This document shows, piece by piece, positions 36,002 to 43,050 of a DNA stretch of 43,050 nt; position 1 is the stretch's first letter, and each line of letters starts with the position of its first letter. The notes beneath the pieces were generated by a model. That model did no database searches. It was not told the origin of the DNA and saw only the letters and a list, made by a program, of their open reading frames with translations. The stretch is from Ramlibacter sp. (GTDB lineage: Bacteria > Pseudomonadota > Gammaproteobacteria > Burkholderiales > Burkholderiaceae_C). The DNA lies in NCBI GenBank assembly GCA_029237735.1, contig JAQZBU010000012.1:1-43050 (forward strand), in the 5' to 3' direction. Both the position numbers and the translations under genes were made by a program.

Positions 36002-37270
36002 ATGGCTGCCTCTTACTCCCTCACACTGGCGTTCGCCTCCTTCCTACTCGCCGGACTCGCGGTGAAATTGTGGTTGGCGACACGGCAGATCCGCTATGTC
36101 GCGCGGCATCGGGACGCGGTTCCGCCCCCCTTCGCGGCCACTGTCCCCCTCAGCGCGCATCAGAAGGCGGCCGACTACACGGTCACGAAGACGCGCTTCG
36201 GGCTGTTGGAGCTCGCCCTCGGCGCGGCGGTGCTGGTCGGCTGGACGCTGCTGGGCGGCCTGGATGCGCTGAACCAGATGCTCCTGCGCTGGCTGGGCAG
36301 CGGCATGACGCAGCAGTTGGCCCTGATGGTGGGCTTCGCGCTGATCAGCGGCGCGATCGACCTGCCGCTGACGCTGTACCAGACCTTCGTCATCGAGGAG
36401 CGCTTCGGCTTCAACAAGATGACGTTCAAACTCTGGCTGGTGGACCTCGTCAAGTCCACTGTGTTGGGGTTGGCGATCGGTCTGCCAATCGTCGCCCTCA
36501 TTCTCTGGCTCATGGGGGCGGCGGGCGCGTTCTGGTGGCTGTGGGCCTGGGCCGTGTGGATGGGATTCAACCTGTTGTTGCTGGTGGTGTACCCGACCTT
36601 CATCGCCCCCCTCTTCAACAAGTTCAAACCACTGGAAGACGAGACACTCAAGGCGCGCGTCACGGATCTGATGCGCCGCTGCGGCTTCGCGGCCAAGGGT
36701 CTCTTCGTGATGGACGGCAGCAAGCGCAGCGCGCATGCCAACGCGTATTTCACGGGCTTCGGGGCCGCCAAGCGCGTGGTGTTCTACGACACGCTGCTTG
36801 CCAAGCTTTCTCCCGGCGAAGTCGATGCAGTGCTCGCCCACGAACTCGGGCATTTCAAGCACAAGCACATCATCAAGCGCATCGCCGGCATGTTCGCGAT
36901 TAGCCTGGCCGGCTTCGCGCTGCTGGGTTGGCTCTCCACCCAGGTGTGGTTTTACACCGGGCTTGGCGTGCGCCCCAACCTTGAAGGCCGCAACGATGCC
37001 TTGGCGCTGCTGCTATTTTTGCTGGTCGTGCCGGTCTTCTCCTTCTTCATCTCACCGCTGATGGCGCTGCTCTCGCGCAAGCACGAGTTCGAGGCCGATG
37101 CGTACGCGGTGCAGCAGACCAGCGGCAAGGATCTGTCCACCGCCCTGCTCAAACTGTACGAGGACAATGCGTCCACACTGACGCCCGATCCGGTCTTCGT
37201 GAAGTTCTATTATTCGCATCCGCCTGCGTCGGAGCGCCTGGCCCGCATGACAGATGCGAGCCCCGCATGA
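36002..37270 (+). CDS. M48-family (Ste24-like) zinc metalloprotease
   Basis: A 422-residue integral membrane protease of the Ste24/CAAX type. It has about seven membrane segments; the zinc site H280-E-L-G-H284 sits in a helix continuing FKHKHIIKRIAG, and the third ligand is the glutamate of KHEFEADAYAVQ. The N-terminal half includes ERFGFNKMTFKLWLVDLVKS, typical of this type. In bacteria the role is probably membrane-protein quality control. It precedes the pterin dehydratase gene by 10 bp. Confidence 0.93.
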   Translation: MAASYSLTLAFASFLLAGLAVKLWLATRQIRYVARHRDAVPPPFAATVPLSAHQKAADYTVTKTRFGLLELALGAAVLVGWTLLGGLDALNQMLLRWLGSGMTQQLALMVGFALISGAIDLPLTLYQTFVIEERFGFNKMTFKLWLVDLVKSTVLGLAIGLPIVALILWLMGAAGAFWWLWAWAVWMGFNLLLLVVYPTFIAPLFNKFKPLEDETLKARVTDLMRRCGFAAKGLFVMDGSKRSAHANAYFTGFGAAKRVVFYDTLLAKLSPGEVDAVLAHELGHFKHKHIIKRIAGMFAISLAGFALLGWLSTQVWFYTGLGVRPNLEGRNDALALLLFLLVVPVFSFFISPLMALLSRKHEFEADAYAVQQTSGKDLSTALLKLYEDNASTLTPDPVFVKFYYSHPPASERLARMTDASPA

Positions 37271-37280
37271 GGACCCCATC

Positions 37281-37613
37281 ATGACAATGCTCAAGAAGAA
37301 AGATTGGTCCCTGCTGCCGCGCCGCGCGCTGTCGGCGACCGAAATCGTCAGCCGACTCTCCGCGGCGCCGGGCTGGAAGCTCACCGGCGATGGCCCGGAC
37401 GTGGCAATCGAGAAGACCTACACGTTTGCCAATTACTACGAGACGATCTCCTTCGTCAACGCGGTCGCCTTCGTCGCCAATGCGCAGGACCATCACCCCG
37501 ATCTTTCCGTCCACTACAACCGCTGCGTGGTGCGCTTCAACACACACGACGTGAAGGGCCTGTCGGAGACGGATTTCGAATGCGCCGCGCAAGTGGACTC
37601 GCTGCTCGCATGA
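37281..37613 (+). CDS. Pterin-4a-carbinolamine dehydratase
   Basis: A 110-residue PCD/DCoH-fold protein. The motif QDHHPDLSVHYNRCVVRFNT followed by HD contains the catalytic histidines and the THD end of the consensus. The enzyme recycles tetrahydrobiopterin after aromatic amino-acid hydroxylation; bacterial copies also serve molybdopterin metabolism. ATG 37281 gives normal length; an upstream in-frame ATG at 37254 lies inside the protease gene. rsgA follows after 12 bp. Confidence 0.92.
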   Translation: MTMLKKKDWSLLPRRALSATEIVSRLSAAPGWKLTGDGPDVAIEKTYTFANYYETISFVNAVAFVANAQDHHPDLSVHYNRCVVRFNTHDVKGLSETDFECAAQVDSLLA

Positions 37614-37625
37614 AGGCGACTCCCT

Positions 37626-38549
37626 TTGTCTGAGAAGGCGCCGCTCGAACCCGGGCTGGTCGTCGCCAGCCATGGCCGCCACTTCCTCGTCGAAACCCCC
37701 ACGGGCCAGCGCCTGATCTGCCACCCGCGCGGCAAGAAAAGCGCGGCGGTCGTCGGTGACCGGGTGCTGTGGCAAGGCTCGCACGACGAGGGCACCGTCG
37801 AGAAGGTCGAAGCGCGCCGGAACCTGTTCTACCGGCAGGACGAGGTACGCACAAAGTCTTTCGCGGCCAACCTCGACCTCGTCCTGATCCTGATCGCAGC
37901 GGAGCCGGAGTTCTCGGAGAGCCAGCTCGCGCGTGCACTGATTGCCGCCGAAGCCGAACGCATCACCCCCCTCATCGCACTGAACAAGAGCGACCTGGTC
38001 GAGCCCTTCGAGCGAGCCTGGGCCCGCCTGCTGCCCTACCAGCGGATGCACTACGGCGTGTTGCCGCTTTCGTTGCGGCTCTCGGGGGATGTGGACCGCG
38101 AGCACCTGCTCAAACACCTCCACGGCAAGACGACGCTGGTGCTAGGCCCTTCCGGCGCAGGCAAGAGCACGCTGATCAACCTGCTGGTTCCGGGCGCGCT
38201 GGTGGTAACGGGCGAAATCTCGCAGGCGCTCAACTCCGGCAAACACACCACCACCAGCACGGCCCTCTACTGGGTGGACAAGGAGCGCACGACAGCGCTG
38301 ATCGACTCGCCCGGCTTCCAGGAATTCGGCCTGAACCACATCGAGCCGATGCAGCTTGCCGGCTGCATGCCGGACTTCAAGGCGCACCTGGGCAACTGCA
38401 AGTTCTACAACTGCACGCACCTGCATGAACCGGGTTGCGGGGTGATCGAGGCCACGGCCCGAGACCCGGCCGAAGGCGGCATCACGCCATCGCGCTATCG
38501 CATCTACAAGGAGCTCTTCGCGGAGCTGTCGCAACCGCCGCGTTTCTAG
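37626..38549 (+). CDS. rsgA: Ribosome small-subunit biogenesis GTPase RsgA
   Basis: A 307-residue circularly permuted GTPase that tests maturation of the 30S subunit. It has an OB-fold (1-80), G4 NKSD (120-123), G1 GPSGAGKST (174-182), G3 DSPG (227-230), and a zinc knuckle C258, C263, H265, C271. The start is a TTG at 37626, because no in-frame ATG precedes the OB-fold. A seven-codon ATG frame (37610-37633) overlaps it in another phase. The stop overlaps the convergent hisC stop by 4 bp. Confidence 0.95.
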   Translation: MSEKAPLEPGLVVASHGRHFLVETPTGQRLICHPRGKKSAAVVGDRVLWQGSHDEGTVEKVEARRNLFYRQDEVRTKSFAANLDLVLILIAAEPEFSESQLARALIAAEAERITPLIALNKSDLVEPFERAWARLLPYQRMHYGVLPLSLRLSGDVDREHLLKHLHGKTTLVLGPSGAGKSTLINLLVPGALVVTGEISQALNSGKHTTTSTALYWVDKERTTALIDSPGFQEFGLNHIEPMQLAGCMPDFKAHLGNCKFYNCTHLHEPGCGVIEATARDPAEGGITPSRYRIYKELFAELSQPPRF

Positions 38550-39619
38550 CGTTTGGCCAGGAGCAGGCGCAGCGCCTCCACCAGCGTGTCGCACTGCGCC
38601 GGCGTGCCCACACTGATGCGCAGGAATTGGTCGATGCGCGGCTGCGCGAAATGCCGCACCAGGATGCCTCGCTCGCGCAACCGGGCAAACAGCGCCTTTG
38701 CATCGTGCCGCGCGTGTCGCGCAAAAAGGAAGTTCGCGCCTGAGGGCAGCACGTCGAAGCCCAGCCGCCACAACTGCACCGTCAGCGCCTCGCGGCTCGC
38801 GATCACCGCATCACGCGTCTGCTCGAAATGGACGATGTCTTCATAGGCCGCGACCGCGCCCGCCATGGCCAGCCGGTCGAGCGGATATGAGTTGAAGCTG
38901 TTCTTCACCCGCTCCAGCGCCTCGATCAAATGCCGCTGGCCCGCGGCGAACCCCACCCGGAGGCCCGCCAGCGAGCGCGACTTGGACAAGGTTTGCACCA
39001 CCAGGAGGTTCGGGTAGCGGGGGATGAGCGGGATGGCGCTCTCGGCACCGAAGTCCACGTAAGCTTCGTCTACCAGCACCACGCAATCGGGCTGGCTTTG
39101 CAGCAACTGCTCGACCGCGGCCAAAGGCAGCGCGCTGCCGGTGGGCGCATTCGGGTTGGCGATCACCACACCGCCTGCCGGTTGCCCCGCGTAGTTGGCC
39201 ACGTCGATCTGCAAGCGATCATCCACCGGCACCAGCTGCGCCTGGATTCCGTAGAGACGGCAGTACACACGGTAGAAGCTGTAGGTCACGTCCGGCATCA
39301 GTACCGGCGGCTCCTGCTGGAAGAACGCAAAGAACGCGTGGGCGAGGACTTCGTCGGAACCATTGCCGGGGAAGACCTGGCCCGCGTCCAGGCTGTGGTG
39401 ATCCGCGATCGCCTCGCGCAGCAGCGTCGACTCCGGGTCCGGGTAGAGCTGCAAGCCGCTTCGCAAGGCCTCCGCGATGGCAGCGATCGCGCGCGGCGAC
39501 GGCGGGTACGGGTTCTCGTTGGTATTGAGCTTGACGAGGTTGGGAATGCGCGGCTGCTCGCCGGGCACGTATGGAACGAGCTCACGCACGCGTGGGCTCC
39601 ATAACGACTGTCCGCTCAT
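38546..39619 (-). CDS. hisC: Histidinol-phosphate aminotransferase
   Basis: A 357-residue PLP-dependent class II-type aminotransferase that makes histidinol phosphate from imidazole acetol phosphate. It has [13 protein letters not shown] (substrate region), [15 protein letters not shown]155 (ANPNAPTG), D184 (LVDEAYVDF) and the Schiff-base lysine K213 in [15 protein letters not shown]. It is outside any his operon here, so it may be a second copy that also acts on aromatic amino acids. It lies 4 bp below the CbiB-like gene on the same strand. Confidence 0.95.
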   Translation of the reverse strand: MSGQSLWSPRVRELVPYVPGEQPRIPNLVKLNTNENPYPPSPRAIAAIAEALRSGLQLYPDPESTLLREAIADHHSLDAGQVFPGNGSDEVLAHAFFAFFQQEPPVLMPDVTYSFYRVYCRLYGIQAQLVPVDDRLQIDVANYAGQPAGGVVIANPNAPTGSALPLAAVEQLLQSQPDCVVLVDEAYVDFGAESAIPLIPRYPNLLVVQTLSKSRSLAGLRVGFAAGQRHLIEALERVKNSFNSYPLDRLAMAGAVAAYEDIVHFEQTRDAVIASREALTVQLWRLGFDVLPSGANFLFARHARHDAKALFARLRERGILVRHFAQPRIDQFLRISVGTPAQCDTLVEALRLLLAKR

Positions 39620-39623
39620 GCGG

Positions 39624-40616
39624 CTACCCTAACAGCCGGGCCAGCGTCAGCAGCGCCAACAGCACCATCCACAGGACCACCGACCGCCACACCAATCCGA
39701 CAATACTGCGCAGGTGGGCAACTTCAGCCTCGCGCCCCGGGGTGCTTTCGGTGTCCACCATGGCCTCCGCGCCGGTGGACCGGAAGCTCTGCGAGCTGTT
39801 GGGCGCGAACGCGGACTTGAGCGCTTCGCCACCCAGCCGCACATTGACCGCCCCAGAGGTCGCCGCCAGGATCACGCCGTCATTGTCGTCCGGAAAGCGC
39901 TGGGCATAATTGCGCCAGCAGTCGATCGCCTCCTCGAAGCTGCCGACCACCGCGAAGGCCAGCGCGGTGATGCGCGCGGGCAGCCAGTCGATCACATGCC
40001 AGGCGCGCGCGGCCGCCTCCTGCAGCGCCGCGCTGGCCGGTTGCAGTTGTGTGCGGTTGCGGTATTTCCAGTAGCGCCCGACGAACTCGCTCATACGATA
40101 GAGCACCGCACCCGCGGGACCGAAGCCGAAGGCCGCCAGGACAGAGAACCAGGCCAGCACGCCGAACACGTGGCGGTGAGCAGCCAGCACGGAATACTCG
40201 ATGACATGGCGCACGATTTCGCTGCGCGGCAGCTCACTGGCATCGACCTGCTGCCACTGTGCCAGCAATTCGCGGGCGCGCGGCTCATCGCCGGTATCGA
40301 GCGCGTCGCGGATGTTCGTGAAGTGGTGGCTGAACTGCCGGAAGCCGAGCGTCACATACAGAACGGCGACGCTCCACAGCACGGCGAAGGGCCAGCCGAC
40401 GAACAGGGTCAGCAACCAGTGCACCGCCAGGCCCGCCAGCGATGGCGCCAGGACCGCGAGCGCCCACGCGACCCAGCCGTGGTGCGGCTTGCCCGCGTCG
40501 AAGTTGCGGCTGACCCATCGGGCCCAGCCCCGGAGCCCCGCATGGATCGGGTTGTGCCGCCCCAGCGGACGCACCTGTTCGATAAGCAGCGCGAACAGGA
40601 TGGCGAAAAAGCTCAT
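39624..40616 (-). CDS. CbiB/CobD-like membrane protein
   Basis: A 330-residue membrane protein of the CobD/CbiB family (adenosylcobinamide-phosphate synthase fold). ATG 40616 ([20 protein letters not shown]) is the family start; the longer frame overlaps the Nudix gene. [20 protein letters not shown], then [17 protein letters not shown], resembles the conserved cytoplasmic loop. No other cobalamin genes are near, and betaproteobacterial copies in this locus diverge from true CbiB, so a cobalamin role is uncertain. Confidence 0.85.
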   Translation of the reverse strand: MSFFAILFALLIEQVRPLGRHNPIHAGLRGWARWVSRNFDAGKPHHGWVAWALAVLAPSLAGLAVHWLLTLFVGWPFAVLWSVAVLYVTLGFRQFSHHFTNIRDALDTGDEPRARELLAQWQQVDASELPRSEIVRHVIEYSVLAAHRHVFGVLAWFSVLAAFGFGPAGAVLYRMSEFVGRYWKYRNRTQLQPASAALQEAAARAWHVIDWLPARITALAFAVVGSFEEAIDCWRNYAQRFPDDNDGVILAATSGAVNVRLGGEALKSAFAPNSSQSFRSTGAEAMVDTESTPGREAEVAHLRSIVGLVWRSVVLWMVLLALLTLARLLG

Positions 40617-40648
40617 GCGGCAATCATAAGGCGCCGCCGACGACGGCC

Positions 40649-41356
40649 CTAGGCTGCGAGGAATCGGTAGAAATTGCGCAGCATCCCGGCGGTGGCACCC
40701 CAGATGAAACGCTCGGTCGTGCCGTCCATATAAGGCATGGAGAACCATTCGCGCCGCACACCCTCCCATTCGAGGGAATGGCGGTGGTGGTGCGCCGGGT
40801 TCATGAGGAAGTCCAGTGGTACCTCGAAGGCATCGGCCACCTCGAAGGCATTGATCACCAGCTTGAGATCGGGTTTCACCAGCGCCACAACCGGGGTGAC
40901 AATGAATTGCGTGCCTGTCGTGTACGTCGGCATCGTGCCGATCACCTCGACCAGTTCGGGCCCCAGGCCGATTTCCTCCTGGGCCTCGCGCAGCGCCGTA
41001 TGGGCCACGTCGATGTCCGTCTCATCCTGCTTGCCGCCCGGGAAGGCCACCTGGCCCGAGTGGGTGGACAGGTGCGTCGTGCGCTCCGTCAGCAGCACTG
41101 TGGGCCGCTCCCGCATGACAATTGCAACCAGAACCGAGGCGTGTGCCGGCTCGCGGTCCGCGAACTTGCGCTCGGCCCACACCTCCGGCTCCCAGCTCGG
41201 CGGCGCGGCGAAGCGTGCCCGCAACGCATCCGGCGCGAGCGCTTCTCGCGGCACGGCGGGCAAATGCGAGTCGATCCCTCTCACCGGCATGGCGCGCGGA
41301 TCGAAATTCGGCAGCTTGGACAGCGGCGTAAGGGCGGAAATCGGGTTGACGGGCAT
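40649..41356 (-). CDS. Nudix hydrolase, CoA pyrophosphatase type
   Basis: A 235-residue Nudix protein. The Nudix box lies at 107-129 (GGKQDETDIDVAHTALREAQ, EEI), preceded by the CoA-specific LLTERTTHLSTHSGQVAFPG. Such enzymes hydrolyse CoA and its derivatives to phosphopantetheine and adenosine 3',5'-bisphosphate. ATG 41356 (MPVNPISALT) is chosen; an in-frame ATG at 41392 would run into the rplS terminator. It follows rplS on the same strand. Confidence 0.93.
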   Translation of the reverse strand: MPVNPISALTPLSKLPNFDPRAMPVRGIDSHLPAVPREALAPDALRARFAAPPSWEPEVWAERKFADREPAHASVLVAIVMRERPTVLLTERTTHLSTHSGQVAFPGGKQDETDIDVAHTALREAQEEIGLGPELVEVIGTMPTYTTGTQFIVTPVVALVKPDLKLVINAFEVADAFEVPLDFLMNPAHHHRHSLEWEGVRREWFSMPYMDGTTERFIWGATAGMLRNFYRFLAA

Positions 41357-41373
41357 TGACGAAGGCTTGAATG

Positions 41374-41407
41374 AAAAAACCGCCACGAGCACGGAGCCGG
41401 CGGCGGT
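41374..41407 (-). terminator. Rho-independent terminator of rplS
   Basis: ACCGCC (41402-41407 read on the minus strand) pairs with GGCGGT (41379-41384), followed on the minus strand by a run of six T. It lies 20 bp after the L19 stop, just above the Nudix start, and so ends or attenuates the trmD-rplS transcript. Confidence 0.8.
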
Positions 41408-41427
41408 CTTTGGCGGAGCGCTTTCGA

Positions 41428-41811
41428 TTATTCGGCGGCGGCAGCGGGCTTGTTGCGGTGGGCCAGCTTTTCCTTGATGCGGGCAGACTTGCCGCTGCGG
41501 TCACGCAAGTAGTACAGCTTGGCACGGCGCACGTCGCCGCGGCGCTTGACTTCGATGCCGGCGATCAGGGGGCTGTACGTCTGGAACGTACGCTCCACAC
41601 CTTCACCGCTGGAGATCTTGCGCACCGTAAAGCCGCTGTTGAGGCCCCGGTTGCGCTTGGCGATCACCACGCCTTCGTAGGCCTGCACGCGCTTGCGGGT
41701 GCCTTCGACGACGTTGACGCTGACGATGACCGTGTCACCGGGGGCGAATGCCGGAATGGTCTTGCCCAGGCGGACAATTTCTTCCTGCTCGAGAGTTTGG
41801 ATCAGATTCAT
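41428..41811 (-). CDS. rplS: 50S ribosomal protein L19
   Basis: A 127-residue L19, near the usual 115-130. It shows [40 protein letters not shown], and [20 protein letters not shown], all diagnostic. The protein sits at the subunit interface. It follows trmD on the same strand with a 112-bp gap, part of the standard rpsP-rimM-trmD-rplS order, of which only the last two are present. Confidence 0.98.
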   Translation of the reverse strand: MNLIQTLEQEEIVRLGKTIPAFAPGDTVIVSVNVVEGTRKRVQAYEGVVIAKRNRGLNSGFTVRKISSGEGVERTFQTYSPLIAGIEVKRRGDVRRAKLYYLRDRSGKSARIKEKLAHRNKPAAAAE

Positions 41812-41923
41812 GTTTACCTCTGGGATCGTGCCCGCGCTACGCTAGGGGCGGCGGTTCAATGCACAAGGCATTGGAGTTTGCCGCGGCCGGGCAGAGGATC
41901 GAAAAGCCTTTGATTATAACCAC

Positions 41924-42725
41924 TTAGGCGAGCTTGGCCAAAAGCGCCTCGTCCGCCGGGCCAAGCCGCCCCTGCGCCCGGGCCCGCTCGATCAGGTCCG
42001 GGCGACGCCGGGCGGTGATTTCCAGACGCCGATCGCGCCGCCAGCGCTCGATCTGCTTGTGGTGGCCGGACAGCAGTTCCGGCGGCGCCTTCAGCCCCTC
42101 CCACTCCTCCGGCCGGGTGTAGTGGGGGCAATCCAGCAGTCCGTCCAGGGCAGGGTTGAAGCTGTCGAACTGCGAACTATCGTCGTCACCCAGCACCCCC
42201 GGCTGCAGCCGGGCCACGGCGTCCAACAGCGCCATGGCCGCGATTTCCCCGCCCGAGAGCACGAAGTCCCCCAGGCTGACCTGCACGTCCACGTGCCGGT
42301 CGATGAAGCGCTGGTCGATCCCCTCGTAACGGCCGCAGATCAATACAGCGCCCTGGCTGGCCGACCAGCGCTCGACGCCGGCATGGTCGAGCCGATCGCC
42401 GACCGGCGAGAACAGCACCACGGGGGCCGGGCCCTGCCGCTGCGCCTTGATGGCGGCCAGGCACTGCGCCAGCGGCACGGCCATCATCACCATGCCCGGG
42501 CCGCCGCCGAAGGGCCGGTCGTCCACCCGCTTGTAGTTTCCTTCGGCGAAATCGCGGGGGTTCCACAAATGAACTTCGACCTGTCCCGATTCATATGCGC
42601 GACGCGTCACCCCGCTCGTCAGGAACGGGGCGAACAACTCGGGATTCATATGCGCGACGCGTCACCCCGCTCGTCAGGAACGGGGCGAACAACTCGGGAA
42701 ACAAGGTGATGACGTCGAAGCGCAT
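41924..42725 (-). pseudogene. trmD: tRNA (guanine-N1)-methyltransferase TrmD, frameshifted by tandem duplication
   Basis: TrmD methylates G37 of tRNAs to prevent frameshifting and is normally essential. The true start is at 42725 (MRFDVITLFPELFAPFLTSG). After AYE the frame is broken by a 55-bp tandem duplication (42588-42697). The rest is intact from 42649: the SPOUT knot segments RPFGGGPGMVMM, LICGRYEGIDQRFI and SLGDFVLSGGEIAAMALLDA, and YTRPEEW. The second repeat unit creates an ATG at 42649 that would start MNPELFAPFL, replacing the first nine residues, including the first beta strand, by two. An essential gene should not be lost, so either this product works, expression is rescued, or the duplication is an assembly error. 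Confidence 0.88.
42588..42697. repeat. Perfect 55-bp tandem duplication inside trmD
   Basis: Bases 42588-42642 and 42643-42697 are identical. The unit begins GATTCATATGCGCGACGCG and ends AACAACTCGG. As 55 is not a multiple of three, it shifts the trmD frame. Confidence 0.95.
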
Positions 42726-42783
42726 GCGTAATGGTAGGGGTTCGGTGCCCGCGACACCTGGATCAGCCACCGATAATCGGCAA
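42726..42783. promoter_or_regulatory. Divergent promoter region of trmD and mpl
   Basis: Only 58 bp lie between the trmD and mpl start codons, with no trace of rimM or rpsP. It must hold both promoters or mark a rearrangement junction. No clear -35/-10 pair could be assigned. Confidence 0.4.
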
Positions 42784-43050
42784 ATGCACATCCATATTCT
42801 CGGCATCTGCGGCACTTTCATGGGAGGCCTTGCCGCACTCGCCCGCGAAGCGGGCCACAAGGTTACGGGCTGCGACGCGGGCGTGTACCCGCCCATGAGC
42901 GACCAGTTGCGCGCGCTCGGCATCGACCTGATCGAAGGCTTCGGCGCCGACCAGCTCGAGCTCCGGCCGGACGTGTGGATCGTCGGCAACGTCGTTTCGC
43001 GCGCCCGCAAGCCCGACGGCACGCCTCGCTACCCCCTGATGGAGGCCATC
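42784..43050 (+). CDS. mpl: UDP-MurNAc:L-Ala-gamma-D-Glu-meso-DAP ligase Mpl, partial
   Basis: The first 89 codons of a Mur-ligase family protein run off the right edge. MHIHILGICGTFMGGLAALA shows the Mpl form of the N-terminal nucleotide fold, GxxGTFMGG, followed by GHKVTGCDAGVYPPMSDQLR and GIDLIEGFGADQL. Mpl recycles the cell-wall tripeptide by joining it to UDP-MurNAc in the cytoplasm. The ATG at 42784 is the canonical start. No defect is seen in the visible part. Confidence 0.9.
   Translation, partial: MHIHILGICGTFMGGLAALAREAGHKVTGCDAGVYPPMSDQLRALGIDLIEGFGADQLELRPDVWIVGNVVSRARKPDGTPRYPLMEAI

Noticed and set aside
37254..37613. Earlier start for the pterin dehydratase at 37254
   Set aside because: It would overlap the protease gene and add residues with no homology; the ATG at 37281 gives the usual length.

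Overview
The window looks like chromosomal DNA of a high-GC betaproteobacterium, most likely Comamonadaceae (Burkholderiales). The grounds are the Bug/TctC-type binding proteins, the large single-chain indolepyruvate-type oxidoreductase, and the housekeeping block orn, M48 protease, pterin dehydratase, rsgA, hisC, CbiB-like, Nudix, rplS, trmD. No database was searched, so the taxonomy is an inference.

Bases 1-21734 are a decaying catabolic genomic island. Both ends carry the 3' part of a tRNA-Lys(CUU) gene as a direct repeat, each followed by its own terminator, and a 5'-truncated tyrosine integrase lies against the right copy. The left end is a mosaic of gene remnants (TetR, MATE, GST). Next comes a LysR-controlled group: a Bug binding protein, a glutaredoxin-DinB fusion, TrxB and an AbrB-type transporter. 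A tight eight-gene minus-strand operon follows (reading from 17992 down to 6935): class III CoA-transferase, Bug protein, LeuC-like, LeuD-like, HMG-CoA-lyase-like, 2-ketoacid:ferredoxin oxidoreductase, thiolase, acyl-CoA dehydrogenase, with a divergent IclR regulator. Its logic suggests catabolism of a 2-substituted malate or maleate. The lyase carries an in-frame stop and the thiolase a frameshift. A GST and a frameshifted flavin monooxygenase remnant complete the island.

Bases 21798-28787 are a minus-strand sugar or polyol utilisation operon: TRAP transporter (P, Q, M subunits), class I aldolase of the DhnA/LsrF type, zinc dehydrogenase, FGGY kinase and a FadR/GntR regulator. Two palindromes in front of the first gene look like that regulator's operators.

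Bases 29031-43050 are core chromosome: TerC, BI-1/YccA, NhaR, a Bcr/CflA exporter, a DEAD-box helicase, a small secreted Lys/Tyr-rich protein, Orn, an M48 protease, pterin dehydratase, RsgA, HisC, a CbiB-like protein, a CoA-type Nudix hydrolase, L19, TrmD, and the start of Mpl. trmD is broken near its start by a 55-bp tandem duplication, and its usual upstream partners rpsP and rimM are absent.

No CRISPR array, insertion sequence or rRNA was seen.
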